NCBI RefSeq assembly: GCF_963576675.1
Contig: NC_088911.1
Coordinates: forward strand, 137,953,929 to 138,017,928
DNA: 64,000 bases
Direction: 5' to 3'
Origin: Euphorbia lathyris
Lineage: Eukaryota; Streptophyta; Magnoliopsida; Malpighiales; Euphorbiaceae
Below, one piece after another: positions 1-12,240 of the stretch (within the stretch, counting starts at the first letter, position 1; every line of letters begins with the position of its first letter). Below the pieces are notes generated by a model. It was not told the origin of the DNA, made no database searches, and worked only from the letters and a program-made list of their open reading frames with translations. Position numbers and translations under genes: made by a program.

Positions 1-527
1 ATTATATAACTGCATATTTCATAAAACACATATTTATATTTGTGTTTGTACACTTTTAAATCTCAGTTTACAAAATGATTAAACCACTAAATTTATTTGT
101 GTACTCTTCTCTTAAAACAAAACCCAAAAGACATTAATTTGACAAGAAATGTTGAACATCACCTAAAGTATTCCAGCTGGGCCACATGGAAAGCTAGGAC
201 ACTGCTTTTGTTCATTTAACTCCAAGAAAATAAAAAGAAATTAGAGGAGATAGAAAGTTAATTTTTAGAGTGAGAAATCACCAAAAAAAAATGATTATTT
301 TTTAAAATCTAAATGTAGTTTTAAGTAAATATGGTACTAAACAAATTTAATTTTTGAAGTTTTCTATTTTAAGATCATCAATGATCAAATTGATAATGTC
401 AATTTAAAAGTCATTGGTTTTGCTAACAACGAAGAGCATTAATCCTCTTTTTGAAAAAAAAACACACATATGCATCTGCAAATCAGAGAAACCACATAAA
501 TTATTTTTGGAATTACTTCTATCTTAG
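1..527. other. AT-rich intergenic DNA with a dispersed repeat
   Basis: No coding potential seen. About 300-455 resembles about 34,390-34,520 in the same orientation (shared blocks such as TACTAAACAAATTTAAT and GACAATGTCAAT/GATAATGTCAAT), so both look like copies of one old repeat. No terminal structure could be drawn. Confidence 0.5.
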
Positions 528-536
528 ATTATAAAA

Positions 537-1038
537 AGGTTAAGGTGCAAAAATACCCCTAACGTCTTGGGTAATGAGCAATTTTACCCCTAACGTCTAA
601 AATGGTGCAATTTTACCCCTAACGTTGGAAGCCAAGAGCAATTTTACCTCCTAATGTTGATAAATTAGGTCAATTTCAGACACTATTATAAAACACATAT
701 ATTTTTGTTCCTTATTACGCACCAATTGCATAAAAATTCATTAACTAAAAAAGGATTACATGTTTTTTATAAATTATAATTTAATAATAGAATTCGAGAT
801 TAATATTTATAAATTCGGTGAATTTTTTTATTTTATTTTTGTCTAATTCGTACAAAAAAGACGGTATATTTTTTTAATTTTTTTCACATCCCAACATATG
901 TTTGTGATTTGTTACCGATAAAATGATGCACGTGTGAAGTGTAGATGAAAAGATTCATGACCGAGAAGACAGTTTAATGAATTATTTCTCAAATTGACCC
1001 AATTTATCAACGTTAGGGGTATTTTTGCACCTTAACCC
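537..1038. mobile_element. Mutator-type MITE, family A copy 1
   Basis: A 502-bp non-autonomous element. Its ends are inverted repeats: AGGTTAAGGTGCAAAAATAC on the left and the complementary GTATTTTTGCACCTTAACCC on the right. It is flanked by a perfect 9-bp direct repeat ATTATAAAA (528-536 and 1039-1047), the target-site size of the Mutator superfamily. The left subterminal region repeats a short AATTTTACCCCTAACGT block three times. There is no ORF. Related copies lie at 1,695-2,277 and, truncated, at 17,978-18,256. Superfamily assignment is inferred from the duplication length. Confidence 0.8.
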
Positions 1039-1047
1039 ATTATAAAA

Positions 1048-1526
1048 TGATTTAACCAATTTGATATCTAAAATTCACTTTAATTTAAAATTTTGCAAAG
1101 AAATGATTAAAAAGGTAAAATGAAGCTATAGTATGAATTCCATATGAATGACAACGTGCATTGAATTTAAGTGTCCAAGAAGAGAAGAGGGCAAGTCATT
1201 TTCATATAAAGAAGAAGGTCTATACATGTGCATATATTCACAAAGGAGATAAAGAAATGCCCATATATATGCATCAATGATTTTGTGGACCAACCCAAAA
1301 TAAATGTTAAATCCCATTAACTTTTTTTTTTCTTATGAATCTAAATTATTTAGTGGGTAACTTAAGGGACAATAGTACATTACTCATTTGGAGCAATTGT
1401 TCTTGGTAATTTATAGTACATAGTATTATCCAATGAATTTACATTACATATGAAAGTTAACCAAAAAAAAAAAAATAGTATATTTTAGATATTAATTTGA
1501 CTTCTTAACATTTTTTTTAGTGTTTT

Positions 1527-1562
<36 letters not shown>

Positions 1563-1694
1563 CCATTAGTTTATTGGAAAATATTATATAAGAAAATGTC
1601 ATTCTTATTCTCTAGTATTTATTTGCTTAGAAAAACAAGTCAACAAAAAAATTTAGGTGAATAGAAAAGTTTATAAAGAAAGTAAAAAAAAAAA
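1048..1694. other. Intergenic, no gene seen
   Basis: AT-rich with homopolymer runs and a short TA microsatellite at about 1,533-1,558. Nothing else recognisable. Confidence 0.5.
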
Positions 1695-2277
1695 AGGTTA
1701 AGGTACAAAAATACCTCTAACATTTTGAGTTAGGAGCAATTTTACCCTTAACGTTTAAAATCGTGCAATTTTAACTCTAACGTTGGAAGCCAAGAGCAAT
1801 TTTACCCCTAACGTTAATAAATTGGGTCAATTTGAGGTACTATTATAAAAACACAAATATTTTGTTCCTTATTCTGCACTAATTACGTATCAATAAAAAA
1901 AACATATCAGTTAGTTCTAAAAAAAAGATTTCATATTTTTTATAATTTAATAATAGAATTGGAGATTAATATTTATAAATTTGGTGGATTTTTTGAATTT
2001 TTTTGTCCAATTCGTACAAAAGACGTTTTTTTTTCACATCTCAATATATGTTTGTGATTTGATACTGATAGAATGACGCACATGTGAAGTATAAATGACA
2101 AGATTCATGACCGAGAAGACAGTTTGATGAATTATTTCGCAAATTGACCCAATTTATCAACGTTAGGGGTAAAATTGCTCTTGGTTTCCAACGTTATGGG
2201 TGAAATTGCATCATTTTACACGTTAGGGGTAAAATTGCTCCTGACCCAAAACGTTAGGGATATTTTTACACCTTAAC
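1695..2277. mobile_element. Mutator-type MITE, family A copy 2
   Basis: Same architecture as the copy at 537-1,038: ends GGTTAAGGTACAAAAATACC and the complementary TTTTTACACCTTAAC, with CCTAACGTT subterminal repeats on both sides and a similar interior (for example GATTCATGACCGAGAAGACA in both). It sits in an A-run, so the target duplication (about nine A residues each side) is uninformative. No ORF. Confidence 0.75.
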
Positions 2278-2819
2278 AAAAAAAAAAATATCTTTAAAAC
2301 ATTTTCCTAGGTTTTTAAAATTTTATTTTATTTCTTCTTACTCTTTTGGAAAATAACAGTCAGCACCACTTCTTCCTATTTTTCAGTGTTGTAGTCAAAC
2401 ATCTAAAAATATTTATTTTTCAACACAAAAAAAATATTTAATATTTTCCAATAAATAAACCAGCCTTCATATTCCAAAAGTAGGTTTTCATTTTTTTTTT
2501 TTGCTAATATAATATACATATATAATTAAAAAGGTTAAGTAAACAGAAATTCTCCTCCACTCCAATGATTTTATTTATTTTAACAATTGGTGGATTGTAC
2601 ATATAAAAAAGCACAAATATTCCCAATCCTTTTAAGATGTAATATCATAACCAAATCCTCTCTATATGTAAGTGTGTTAAAATGGGTCTCTATATGGCCA
2701 CTTGTTTTTTACGCACAACTCCAAATCCATCCCAAGCATAAAAGCATCCTAAATGTAACAATATATATAAAAAAATAGTAATGATGATAGTCAAAATTTC
2801 AAATTTGAGTGTGTAAATG
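2278..2819. other. Intergenic, no gene seen
   Basis: AT-rich sequence with poly-T and poly-A runs. The short ORF in this stretch has low-complexity composition and no recognisable domain. Confidence 0.5.
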
Positions 2820-2824
2820 TAGCA

Positions 2825-3115
2825 CTTTTACTGTGGGCCGGGTCGAGCAGTGGTTCCTCCACTCAGATGATGCCATATAAGCAGTTTGGATGACGTGACA
2901 TCATCTTAATAGAAAGACTATTAATGATCTAGATCCGCAGTAGAATTTTTTTCACTTCTAGATGTTCTTTTTAAGTAGTGAGTCACCTAAAACAGAAAAT
3001 TTCTATAATATGATCTACTCAAATGATGTTACGTCATTCTAACTGCTGATGTAATATTATTTAAGTGGAGGGACCATTACTGGTCCTGATCCACAATAGA
3101 AATTTTTCCTAAAAC
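2825..3115. repeat. Imperfect inverted repeat (MITE-like)
   Basis: About 2,829-2,960 and the reverse complement of about 2,995-3,112 share a series of blocks (GGTTCCTCCACT versus GGTCCCTCCACT; GATGACGTGACATCATCT versus GAATGACGTAACATCATTT). The pair frames a short unit of about 290 bp. No ORF and no clear target duplication. Probably an old foldback or MITE element. Confidence 0.5.
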
Positions 3116-4084
3116 CACTATCTCAAAGTAAACTCTGATATATAGCTAGAGAGTTGTGTTGAATTCACATGCATCTCCTACCACTATATATAAAATAAGG
3201 GTACGCTTGGTTCACATGGAGTTAGCAGAAAAAAATATCTAGAAAGATAATCAGGAGAAGAGAAAGAAATGTTCTTGAATTCCCTTTGTGTTTATTGTGG
3301 TTCTGGAAAGGAAATGAGGTACCACTAATTTCCTTTGTGATTATTTGGTTCAAAGAAGAGAATCAGATGGAGTTGTGAATTTTGTTTAACAATAATTTTT
3401 ATACATATATTTACTTTGAAGAACTAAAATAAATTACTTCAACTATTAAAATCAAAAGAAGGTAACTGAAATAAAATTATTAAAAAAATGCATGTAAATC
3501 ATATTTTAGAAGAAAATAATCATTTTAAAATAATTAAAAATAAGGTGAAGTCTAGAAAAACCTCTTTGCTTTGTTTTGTCAAACTGGTACTTGTCATTTT
3601 TTTTTTCCAAACATGAACTGAAGTTTTCGTTTGCGACCAGGAGATTACTAGGGTTTTTTGGCTTACTAAAAACAAGGACCTCAAAAATTAAAATGAGTGC
3701 TGACGACCTCAAAATTAAAAAAATTCAAAGACTTGATGATATTCTAAACAACTTTAATTCTTCAAATTTTTAATTTCGAGGTCATTTAGGTGTTATTTGG
3801 TGATGAGAGAAAAAAATAAATGTTTAGAGAGAGAGTTCCGAAAATTATGATTTTAGAAAATAAAAAATTTGAGTAATTTACGACTTTAAAAACTCTTCTT
3901 ACTTGCGTCAATAAAGCATATAGGGCAATGTTTCAGAATCAGATGCAAGTTCAGTCTACTGAGCTTTTCAGTACTTCACTCAACTGAGATTGCTTTAGCT
4001 TTTGAAGATTTTCACACAAAGGATAACTCTATTATTAGAGGCTCTGAAAAGCTTATGGCAAATGATGTTTAAGTTACGCACAGA
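3116..4084. other. Intergenic, no gene seen
   Basis: About 3,790-3,890 has words in common with about 34,320-34,390 (GAGTTCCGAAAATTATGAT / GAGCTCCGAAAATTATGAT), so part of it is a dispersed repeat. The two overlapping 65-68 codon ORFs here are on opposite strands and match no family I know. Confidence 0.45.
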
Positions 4085-4760
4085 ATATCCAGAGTGTTAA
4101 GTTGAGATAAATATTAAAGCATGCAATATTCAGCAGAAGTAAAAGGCAATAATAAGGAGAGAAATTACTCGGTAGATTTATATTGGTTCGATCTTCTGCC
4201 TACGTCCAGTCCTCATAATACATTTTCTGAGCTTTAATCCACTAATGAACTCTTTCAGGGATAGAGGACAAACCTTTTACAAGATAACATATGTTTGAGT
4301 AAAGTATCTTCCTTCACTCAACACCCAACTACTACAATCTTTGTTGCTTATAAATGAAGCAATAAAGGACTACTGATTTTTACAATTGAAAGATACAATT
4401 TCATCAAATAAGAAATATGTTTGAACTAATCTCTCTCAAATCAATCACACAAATGTGAACTTGAGTTGTGTATTAAAATTTGCTCGGTTTCTAGCTTTTG
4501 AATATGTCGCATATAAGCTTTATACACTTGTGAATTCGTAATTGTCTTTGTTCTTGAGCTTGTCTTTTATAGGCAGAGATTTCAAACTAGCCGTTTGAAT
4601 CCAGAAGGACTACCGTTGAGAAGAAACAACATATGTTCTTCTCTAAGCTTCTGATAGGTCTTTCTATTTTGTCAAACGAGGAAACTAGTCGTTTCTGCTT
4701 TTAGAAGACCGTTGACCATTAAGAGCTTCAACCAATGATCTTCTTCTGGATTCTGATTCT
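4085..4760 (-). mobile_element. LTR-like retrotransposon remnant
   Basis: Read on the minus strand, this stretch has the layout of a Copia-type LTR: a TATA-like CTATAAAAGACAAG at about 4,561-4,574, a transcribed leader-like part, and a block (about 4,180-4,215) resembling the GGTTCG...CTACGTCC motif common near the ends of plant LTRs. No coding domain is attached and neither TG/CA end nor target duplication could be fixed. Solo or truncated LTR is an inference. Confidence 0.35.
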
Positions 4761-5215
4761 GCAGGCTGCAGGCTGCAGGATGAGCATTTCCATTTTGGTG
4801 ATAACAGAGAGAGATGAGTAGATGGCAAGGATTTCTGTCCTCTGCATTTTATCCAAAACTGGCAAGCTAATTGGAGAAGATGATATACTTAGGTTCTTCT
4901 AATTTCGAGTTGGGCTTGCTTCTGGTTCTGAACTTAGGGTACTTCCTAATGAGCCTTTATTTTACTTATGATCTTTTTTCTTGGAAGTATCCTAATATTC
5001 CTTGTACACTTTTTTAGTCCTTAAATAAAATTGTTAGTACATAAGGATATATATTAATTCTGAAATTATTTGAGGAATCTATTTCCTTAATTGTAATTTT
5101 TGTAATAATTAAAATTAATTAATGGATGCAATTAATACAAGATTCTTTTAGTTAAAATTAATTATATTTCTTAATTCTTGTGTCTTAATCTTAAAAAAAT
5201 ATCTATTATAGAACT
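4761..5215. other. Intergenic, no gene seen
   Basis: A short GCAGGCT run lies at 4,761-4,780. Otherwise AT-rich with nothing recognisable. Confidence 0.45.
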
Positions 5216-5221
5216 GAATCA

Positions 5222-5650
5222 ATTTGGGTTGAGTCGGACTCGCTATATGTTGTGAATCTGCTTAGGCGGAGATCCCGTCAGGTACCTTGGAAGCTACGGC
5301 AGACTGGTTAGAGTGCTTAAACATCTCCTCGGCTATGCACATCCAGATAACGCATATTTTCAGGGAGGGAAACCGTGTGGCGGATGCCCTTGCAAAGTCA
5401 GGGGTAGCATCTTCGGATATCACCTGGTGGCCATCTGCTCCTAGATTCTGCCACTCATTTATTCAGGACGATCTTTGTAATATCTGTCAACTTAGGATTT
5501 CCTAATTTTATTTTTGCTTTCTCCTCTCTTGTAAACTTTTTCCTTTTATTTAATATATCGGGTTTTAGGGCGTTTGGTCTAGGGGTGCCGACCTAGTCGG
5601 GATGTCTGGGACAAGTTGCTCTCTCGTTCCAGCCTTTCATTAAAAAAAAT
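5222..5650 (+). mobile_element. LINE 3'-end remnant with RNase H fragment
   Basis: The plus strand encodes two adjoining pieces of the plant LINE-type RNase H domain (RVT_3). The first (about 5,227-5,300) reads WVESDSLYVVNLL and contains the catalytic-Asp context. The second (about 5,299-5,503) contains the C-terminal HIFREGNRVADALAKSG block. They are in different frames, so a frameshift near 5,298 separates them. After the stop comes the T/G-rich tail usual for these LINEs (TTTAGGGCGTTTGGTCTAGG, about 5,566-5,585) ending in an A-run near 5,643. The reverse transcriptase part is absent, as expected for 5' truncation. Confidence 0.75.
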
Positions 5651-6134
5651 TGCTAACTGCTTTATTTTCTGTCCGGAGTATATAAAATCTTAGAATTTTG
5701 GGCAATCAAGTTATTTTTTTCTTTCATAATTCAAAAGAATAAAATTATATTATAAGTACGTGAAAGAAACATAAAGATAGAAAGGTCATGTTTAAGGTAA
5801 ATTTAAAATAATTTGTAGATAAATATTTGCTTTTCAAGAACATAAAATAAAGTTTAGGTAGAAAGTCATTTCCGATAAGAAAATGAATATAATTTGTTTG
5901 ATATTGCCTATGGAAGCCTCAATTTACCTCTACCACACCCACATTTTGTGCTTGAGATATCATTCCATGTATATATTGTGAAGATTATAAACCCTATGAT
6001 AAGCAACTCATCAAATCTTATATGCTAATCATCTCACGGGATCGCAACTAGCTTACTAACTGATATCATGCTAAATGATGTCACGTGTATAACATCAGCA
6101 CCACTCTCATTACGATCCAAATCCAAGTAATAAA
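5651..6134. other. Intergenic, no gene seen
   Basis: AT-rich, no coding or repeat structure recognised apart from what flanks the following SINE. Confidence 0.45.
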
Positions 6135-6290
6135 AGGACGGCCCGGTGCACTACGCGTCCCCGCTGAGCGAGGGTCCGAGGAGGAGTCCCACCACAAGGG
6201 TGTACTGGGAGCAAGCTTTCTCCTACCAATTTATTTGGCAAGAGACCGCTTCTAAGACTCGAACCCGTGACCTCTTGGTCACGCGGTAAA
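6135..6290 (-). mobile_element. Au-type SINE, 5'-truncated
   Basis: Minus-strand copy of a tRNA-derived SINE closely similar to the full-length copy at 46,169-46,354. The polymerase III B box appears as GACTCGAACC on the plus strand (6,256-6,265, complementary to GGTTCGAGTC). The body includes ACCACAAGGGTGTACT and CGGTGCACTACGCGTCCCCG. The part containing the A box is missing because similarity stops at about 6,290. I recognise this as the angiosperm Au SINE type. It seems to be inserted in older LTR-like DNA. Confidence 0.8.
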
Positions 6291-6329
6291 TGGTCTAAAT
6301 ATGTCTATGACGACCGCTGATCCACATTG

Positions 6330-6715
6330 GCAGCACAATCATGTCTATAGCGGCCCTAACCCAACAAATAGCAACCTAATGCAGCTGACAGAGTTCCAAC
6401 CTCTAGACGCAAAGGAATCTTCTAGAATCATATGAGATAAAATATTCCTCACAGTATTCAGATTCCTTAAAGGATTAGAAATCCTAACTCCATAAATATT
6501 CCTAATGAGGTGACAGCCTTAACCTAATCATACACTATAAATAAACAGGTATAAGCATAAGGTTTGGTACGTTAACTAATATCTCTAAAACCTATTCTTA
6601 TTCTTTGATTCGGTCATAAATCACAAAATGACTTAGACATCAGAGCATGTTTGCCAGACTCCGGCCCCTTCTAACTTGCATACTGTTTTGTAGGTTTATT
6701 GTGACGTCAGATCGT
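6330..6715 (+). mobile_element. LTR-like fragment
   Basis: Resembles the 3' half of a plant LTR: a CTATAAATAAACAGG TATA-type box at about 6,535, followed about 100 bp later by TGACTTAGACATCAGAG (about 6,630), a phrase commonly seen upstream of the primer-binding region of plant gypsy-type LTRs. No coding region or matching second LTR in the window. Assignment is by pattern only. Confidence 0.35.
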
Positions 6716-6840
6716 CATCGCAGAAATAAAAAATTGAGTGATGTATTTGTGATTCCATTACGACAAACATGGTAATGGGTCTCCATTGTAATAACATTCA
6801 ATTACAACGCCCATTACAGCGTACCAAACAGGGCCTTAAT
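6716..6840 (-). mobile_element. End fragment of a MITE (same family as 42.75-43.41 kb)
   Basis: Reads as the reverse complement of the left part of the element at 42,752-43,410: both contain GTATTTGTGATTCCATTACGACAAA-type sequence (read in 20-base pieces), CATGGTAATG and a CCAAA...GGGCC terminal block. Only one end is present, so it is a truncated copy. Confidence 0.55.
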
Positions 6841-6914
6841 TAATTACTAGTAGAAAATTTGTTTGTTTCACTCCATCCTATAATTAATCCTTTGCACATG
6901 CTAACTTATAGATA

Positions 6915-7068
6915 TAGCTAAGCCTAAACCTAGGATTAGAAAGAAGATTAATTAATTTCAACAATTTGTGGCATATAATTTAAGTATAGCTAAGCCTAAT
7001 AATCCTAGGATTAGCAAGAAGATTAATCAATTAATTAATTTAAAACAATTTGTGGCATATAATTTAAC
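6915..7068. repeat. Two-copy tandem repeat, period about 71 bp
   Basis: The block starting TAGCTAAGCCTAA at 6,915 recurs at 6,986, and both copies end in CAATTTGTGGCATATAATTT. Small indels separate them. No function evident. Confidence 0.7.
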
Positions 7069-8604
7069 CAGCACTAAAGCCTAAAGGAACCTCATAACCT
7101 TTACCTAATTATGTTTGATTAGGCCATTGTGCTTTGCTTTTCTCCACCTACTAATTGGAGCATCACACCCCTTTTTGTCTCTATTCTCATTCGTTAATTA
7201 CCATTAATCTTTCTTTAATCCCTTTCTTTAATTTTGTTTAGGTAAATTACACATATGACTCCTCAACTTTGACTTTACATCCTTTATGACCCATAAACTT
7301 CGAAATCTTAAGTAAAAATACTTAAACTTTGCTTTTTACTAAGGCTTAATACATATGTTGCATCCTAGACATGTTCACGCCGAGTCCTCTACGGTTAGAC
7401 TTGGACAAGAAAACTTGACCTTAGGCCTATCCGGTCCATTAAAATCCGCCTATTATTTGGACGGTTAGAATCTTTAAAAATAGCACGGAACGATCCGATC
7501 CGATCCGATCCGACCCAACTCGCTTACTAATATTAATTAATAAATTTATATATTTATATATATTTTTTGTATAAAATTTATTTTTTATCATATATATATA
7601 TATATAGGCTGTCTGGGCTTGGGATTTGATTTTTGAACACAAACTTAACCCGGCCCATGAAAAGGTCTTTGCAACTATGTACTTGGTCCAAAACTTGAAC
7701 TGTCCCCTAAATTTTTAAAATTTCTATATGATCTCATATTATTGCATAATTGCATTCAATAACCATTTGTTATTATCCAATTGCATTCAGAACTCTCGTA
7801 TTCTTGTCCAATTGCATCTAATAACTATAAAATTAATTTTCAAAAGTTTCTAATTAGTTACCTTTTTGACATGACGGCTATTGAATGCAATGGACAAGAA
7901 TAAAGGATCATTGGATGCAATTAAATAAAAATAAAAGGTCATTTGAAATTTTTATAAGTTCACGATACAAGGGGCAAAACATATGTATTAAACCTTTTAC
8001 TAACGTATAAATCTCTTATAAAATTAAATAATATTTAACAATATCAAAATTAAAAAATCTAAGAATTAATGTTGTTTAAAACCATATTATTTTTTTTCCA
8101 AAATCACTATTTTCGAGACTTTTTTCTCTAAAAATTTATTTTCTTTTTCCTAATAAAAACAACATCTAAATTATTTTAAAAGTAAAAAATTAAAAAAAAA
8201 AACTAATTCATAACTGTGGTTTATCTACTATTTGCTATTAGAATTGTCAAAGGTTAAAAGACTGTTATGTTAGTATAAAACAAAGTAATGGACTTTTATT
8301 TTTGGTTTTAAAATTTAGAGGCCATAAAAATGTAAAGCCAAAGTTAAGGTACTATAAGTGTAATTTATCAAACAAATTCAATTCTACCAAAGAACTTAAT
8401 ATACACCATCCTTTAAGAAATTAGAAATCAAACCATTTTAGTTCTAGACTAATGGTCGCACTTCAGTTTTCGATTAACTTTTTCCCTTGTGATTGTGACT
8501 TTTTTTTAAAAGAAAAAATTGCACAAATACGCTTATACATTATAAATAACAAGGAAAAATTCCACTTCATCTGATTCAAATTCATGACCTCCTCAGTTTT
8601 AGAC
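7069..8604. other. Intergenic, no gene seen
   Basis: About 1.5 kb of AT-rich sequence. A short GATCC tandem (about 7,493-7,514) and a short AT microsatellite (about 7,590-7,606) are present. No coding region or TE terminus identified. Confidence 0.45.
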
Positions 8605-9757
8605 TGTAATTGAGTCGAGTCAAGTTTTGGTCTGTTCAAACTCCGCTCGTCAGAAATTTGACGAGCTCGAACTTAACATTTTGTTTGTGAGTTACTCGTG
8701 AGCAGGACATTAATTCAGTTCATGAACTTAGTTGGCGAGCTCATTAATTATTTTCATTAATTATATTGATTTAAAATTTAGGACTAATTACAAATCTAGC
8801 CCAACTAAAAGGATTCATTTACATATCTAACCAACTTTACTTCTATCTCACCAAATTAGACACTTTCATCTACTTTGGACAAGAATACCTTTATTTCAAT
8901 TCACCTTCTTCCTCGGACTCTCAACGTCTTCTTCGCCATCCCAAACCGACGAAAAGACGGTGGTTTACAGAGAGAAGAGATTATGCTTCGTTCAATCTTT
9001 GAAGAATTAGTGTCTGCGGAAGAGGATTAGGATGGAAAACTCAAAAAATGAGAAAGAAAAAAAATCTAACAATTGAACTGTTGTGATGTCGCATATGTGA
9101 CGACATGCGACAAATTTCGTCACAAATGCGACAATGGAGGAAAATAGCGGAAATTGAAACGATACCATTACATATGAAGAAAGAGGCAAAACCAGCGAGA
9201 AAAACATGCATATAAGCTAAAAACATACAATTTCTATGAGAAATTGAACATAATACTTCAATAATCTCAAAAATCGCTAATGATTGATATCAGAAATTGA
9301 AGAAGAAGAAGAAGAAGAAGAAGAGAACTAATGGTAATTTTGTCCAAAGTGGATGAAAGTGTCTAATTTGGTCAGATGAAAGCAAAATGAGTTAAATATA
9401 TAAATGGACCATTTTAGATGGGCTACATTTGTAATTAGCCCAATATATTTAACAAAAAAAAATACATAGTTTTGAAATTTATAAAATAAAGTTTACAAAA
9501 AAAAAATATTGTTTTATATTTTCCCCTTATAGAAATATTACTATTAGAAAATAATCGAACCGAGTTTGCTCACGAGCATATTCATAAATATTATAATTGA
9601 GCTTGCTCATAGATTTGTTAATGAACCTATAATCGAGCCGCTCGCAAGCTTTTGAGCTGAATTTTTCCATACTCACACTTGGCTCATTTACAAATCGAGT
9701 CGAATACGGTCGAGTTATCGAAGAGCGGCTCAACTCATTTGTAGCTCTACCTCAACC
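8605..9757. mobile_element. Older TIR element interrupted by a nested element (tentative)
   Basis: The flanks of the 8,781-9,441 element (about 8,605-8,780 and 9,530-9,757) look like the two ends of one older element. Both are rich in GAGC/CTCG words and read in opposite orientation (left TGAGTCGAGTCAAG and GACGAGCTCGAAC; right TTGCTCACGAGC and AAATCGAGTCGAATACGG). This suggests one insertion inside another. Exact ends and a target duplication could not be fixed. Confidence 0.35.
8781..9441. mobile_element. 660-bp element with about 110-bp terminal inverted repeats
   Basis: The left end (8,781 to about 8,893) and the reverse complement of the right end (about 9,333-9,441) match over about 110 bp, including CTAATTACAAAT, CCAAATTAGACACTTTCATC and CACTTTGGACAA-like words. 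The interior holds a GAA trinucleotide run (about 9,298-9,323) and no convincing ORF: two overlapping minus-strand frames of 61-66 codons look like hydrophobic shadows. A foldback-type non-autonomous DNA transposon. Confidence 0.7.
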
Positions 9758-10404
9758 ATAATTATGGATTCAATCACTAAACTAAGAGCTTCACCACGTG
9801 ATTGCCACTTTATTAACACTAGAATTGAAATTTAGTAATTTTATTGATATCTTAAAAAAAAAAGTAATTTTATTGAATATAAATTTTATTTTAATTTTAT
9901 TTCATTTTTATTTTTATATAAAATTGATTTTAATGATAGCTATAGTAGAAACCTAAAACTTTAATCACATCCTATGCATTTAACACAATTTGGATTTTAT
10001 CACTTTACCACAAAGTGATTGATACAATTTAAAAATTCATATTAAATAATTTGATTGACTTTAAATAATTGTGGAATTAAAAGGAATAATTGCTCACTTT
10101 AAAAAGATTGATTTATCTTGGGAGAGGTACATTATTGAATTGACTTGAAATGACTGAATTAGAATTACACCAATGATCATTTATTTATTTATTTTATATA
10201 TCTAGAATGTGACTTCTAATAATTTAAATTTGATTTTGATTTAACACTCCTATCTATATCCAATATGGCAATATTCAACTTGCCTTCTTGCCCTCCTAGG
10301 TGCCTATTGCCTATTAATTTGTAGCCTATAATTATATGGGATAAAAGCTTATTTGACACTTGTATTATTCAAAATTTCTTCATTTGCCCGATATGGTATC
10401 GTTT
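9758..10404. other. Intergenic, no gene seen
   Basis: AT-rich; nothing recognised. Confidence 0.45.
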
Positions 10405-10975
10405 AGTAACATTTGAAGTTAAATATATCGTTGGTCACTAAACTTTTATAACTGTTAATGGAGATATGAGATAACATGTGATCTTCGAAGCCTTTACCTT
10501 CTATGTACTAGGAGCGGTCCCTGAAAGCACTCTGACGGTCAAGTCAGTAATTAATAGGGAGAGAAAGAGTGAGAGTCTTAGAGTAGAGAGAGAATATAAT
10601 ATACTTGTTTATTGGATGTTGAAGGTTTTTTTATAGAATGTAATTGTGATGTAGTGGACCGATGGGCCTTGGCCCATGTTGTATGGCTAAGGGTTCGATG
10701 TGCTTGTTTGCTTGGCTCATATTTCTTATCAACTGTCTTAAATTTTGCTCACTCAATTTTAAATTATCTAAAAATAAAATCATTCAAATTTAAAGTCGCC
10801 TAAATGATACGTGGATTCCACCTAGATGACACGTGATTGTCACCTAGAATGACTTTATTGAGACAAAATTTAAAGTTGGATGATTTTATTGAGACAAATT
10901 GGAATTGAATGACCATTTTGAAACAACCATAAAAGTTCAGTGACCAGTGGTGCATTTAATCTGTAACATTTATCC
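10405..10975. repeat. Inverted-repeat element (MITE-like), about 570 bp
   Basis: The left end contains GTTGGTCACTAAACTTTTAT (10,429-10,448). The right end contains ATAAAAGTTCAGTGACCAGT (about 10,929-10,948), which is its near complement. The flanking words also pair (AACATTTGAAGTTAAAT against ATTTAATCTGTAACATTT). The interior contains palindromic CACGTG-like words. Short ORFs inside are not gene-like. Confidence 0.5.
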
Positions 10976-11298
10976 TCCAAAATATTTTCATAAGTGACAT
11001 TTAACCAATTTTGAATGAAAACTTAACTGATTTATTAATTCTTGCTGCATGACATAATTTTTTAACATATGACATGTACATATAATAATTGTTTAATTAC
11101 TTTTTTCCATATATCCATAATATATGAATGAATAAAAAATATATTAGTTTCTTATTTATCCATATATAAGGTTTATATGGAAAAAATTAAAAAAATTAAA
11201 ACGTGTACATGTGTTAAAAATTGTGTCATATGAAAAAGCTAACAAATCAGATAATTTTCATTTAAAATAAATTAAATGTTACTGATAGAAATACTTTA

Positions 11299-11405
11299 AA
11301 AAATAAATATTACTTAATAATACCACATGAAGTAAATAGTAAAATTCTATAATTCAAAAGATAAATATTACTTAATAATACCACATGAAATAAATAGTAA
11401 AATTT
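11299..11405. repeat. Two-copy tandem repeat, period about 61 bp
   Basis: ATAAATATTACTTAATAATA followed by CCACATGAAGTAAATAGT recurs about 61 bp later with few changes. It lies in AT-rich DNA between 10,976 and 12,240, where I see no gene. The 103-codon ORF at 11,483-11,794 is a low-complexity Phe/Ile/Lys-rich frame without homology I recognise. Confidence 0.6.
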
Positions 11406-12240
11406 TGAACACCACATAAATCAAATAAAAATAGTTTTTTACATAGTTATTACTAGCCATTGCACATTAATTTGGTAGCCTATTGTTGTCCTACATATTG
11501 CCTATTATTTTATGGGTAATTTATAAACTAGACTTTAGGTCAAATCTATCTATATTTTTAAACTTATTTCAATATACTATTAAACTAGATATTTTAAATA
11601 TATTTTTTCAAAAATATTTTTACAATCCTCTTATTATTCATCAATTCATTTTTTTCACCTTCATCTTCTTTTTCAGTCCATCTTCTTCTCAATTTAGTAG
11701 GCAATTTGAACTGAAAAAGAGCAAACAACACTATAAAGAACCATGTTTCAATCTACAAAAACAGAAACTAAGAACAATAAAAAAAAATAAGTAGAAGTAA
11801 ATTTTGAATGTTTAGAGTAAATTTCTTCAACATCGTCTTCTTTTCCAACCCATCTTCTACATAGTTTTGAATACTTAAAGTAAATTTAATAGTTCGGAAA
11901 TATGATATGGGTTCGTATTTTATGAAATGAGAATCCATTTGAGTTCTCATTTTATGATATGAGTTCGCATTTTATGAATTATAAAAGAGACAATTATATA
12001 GACAATTGATGTATTAATTTTTTTTTTAATATTTGCACATTTCTTGTGGAACATTTATTTTTTAATTGGGATTAAATTTTATTATGCTCCCGGTCCATTG
12101 GACTTTGCTAATAGAAACATGACAATTGTGTACTTTATTTCCTATTAATTTTCTCCCAATGAGGTAGTATGCTTCTCTTTTTTTATTGGTTGAGTCCATT
12201 GCACCCGGTTGACCATATAACTTCAAAGTAAAATATGAAT

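Noticed and set aside
11483..11794. 103-codon ORF as a possible small membrane protein
   Set aside because: Composition simply follows AT-rich DNA, no start context, no related copy or domain.
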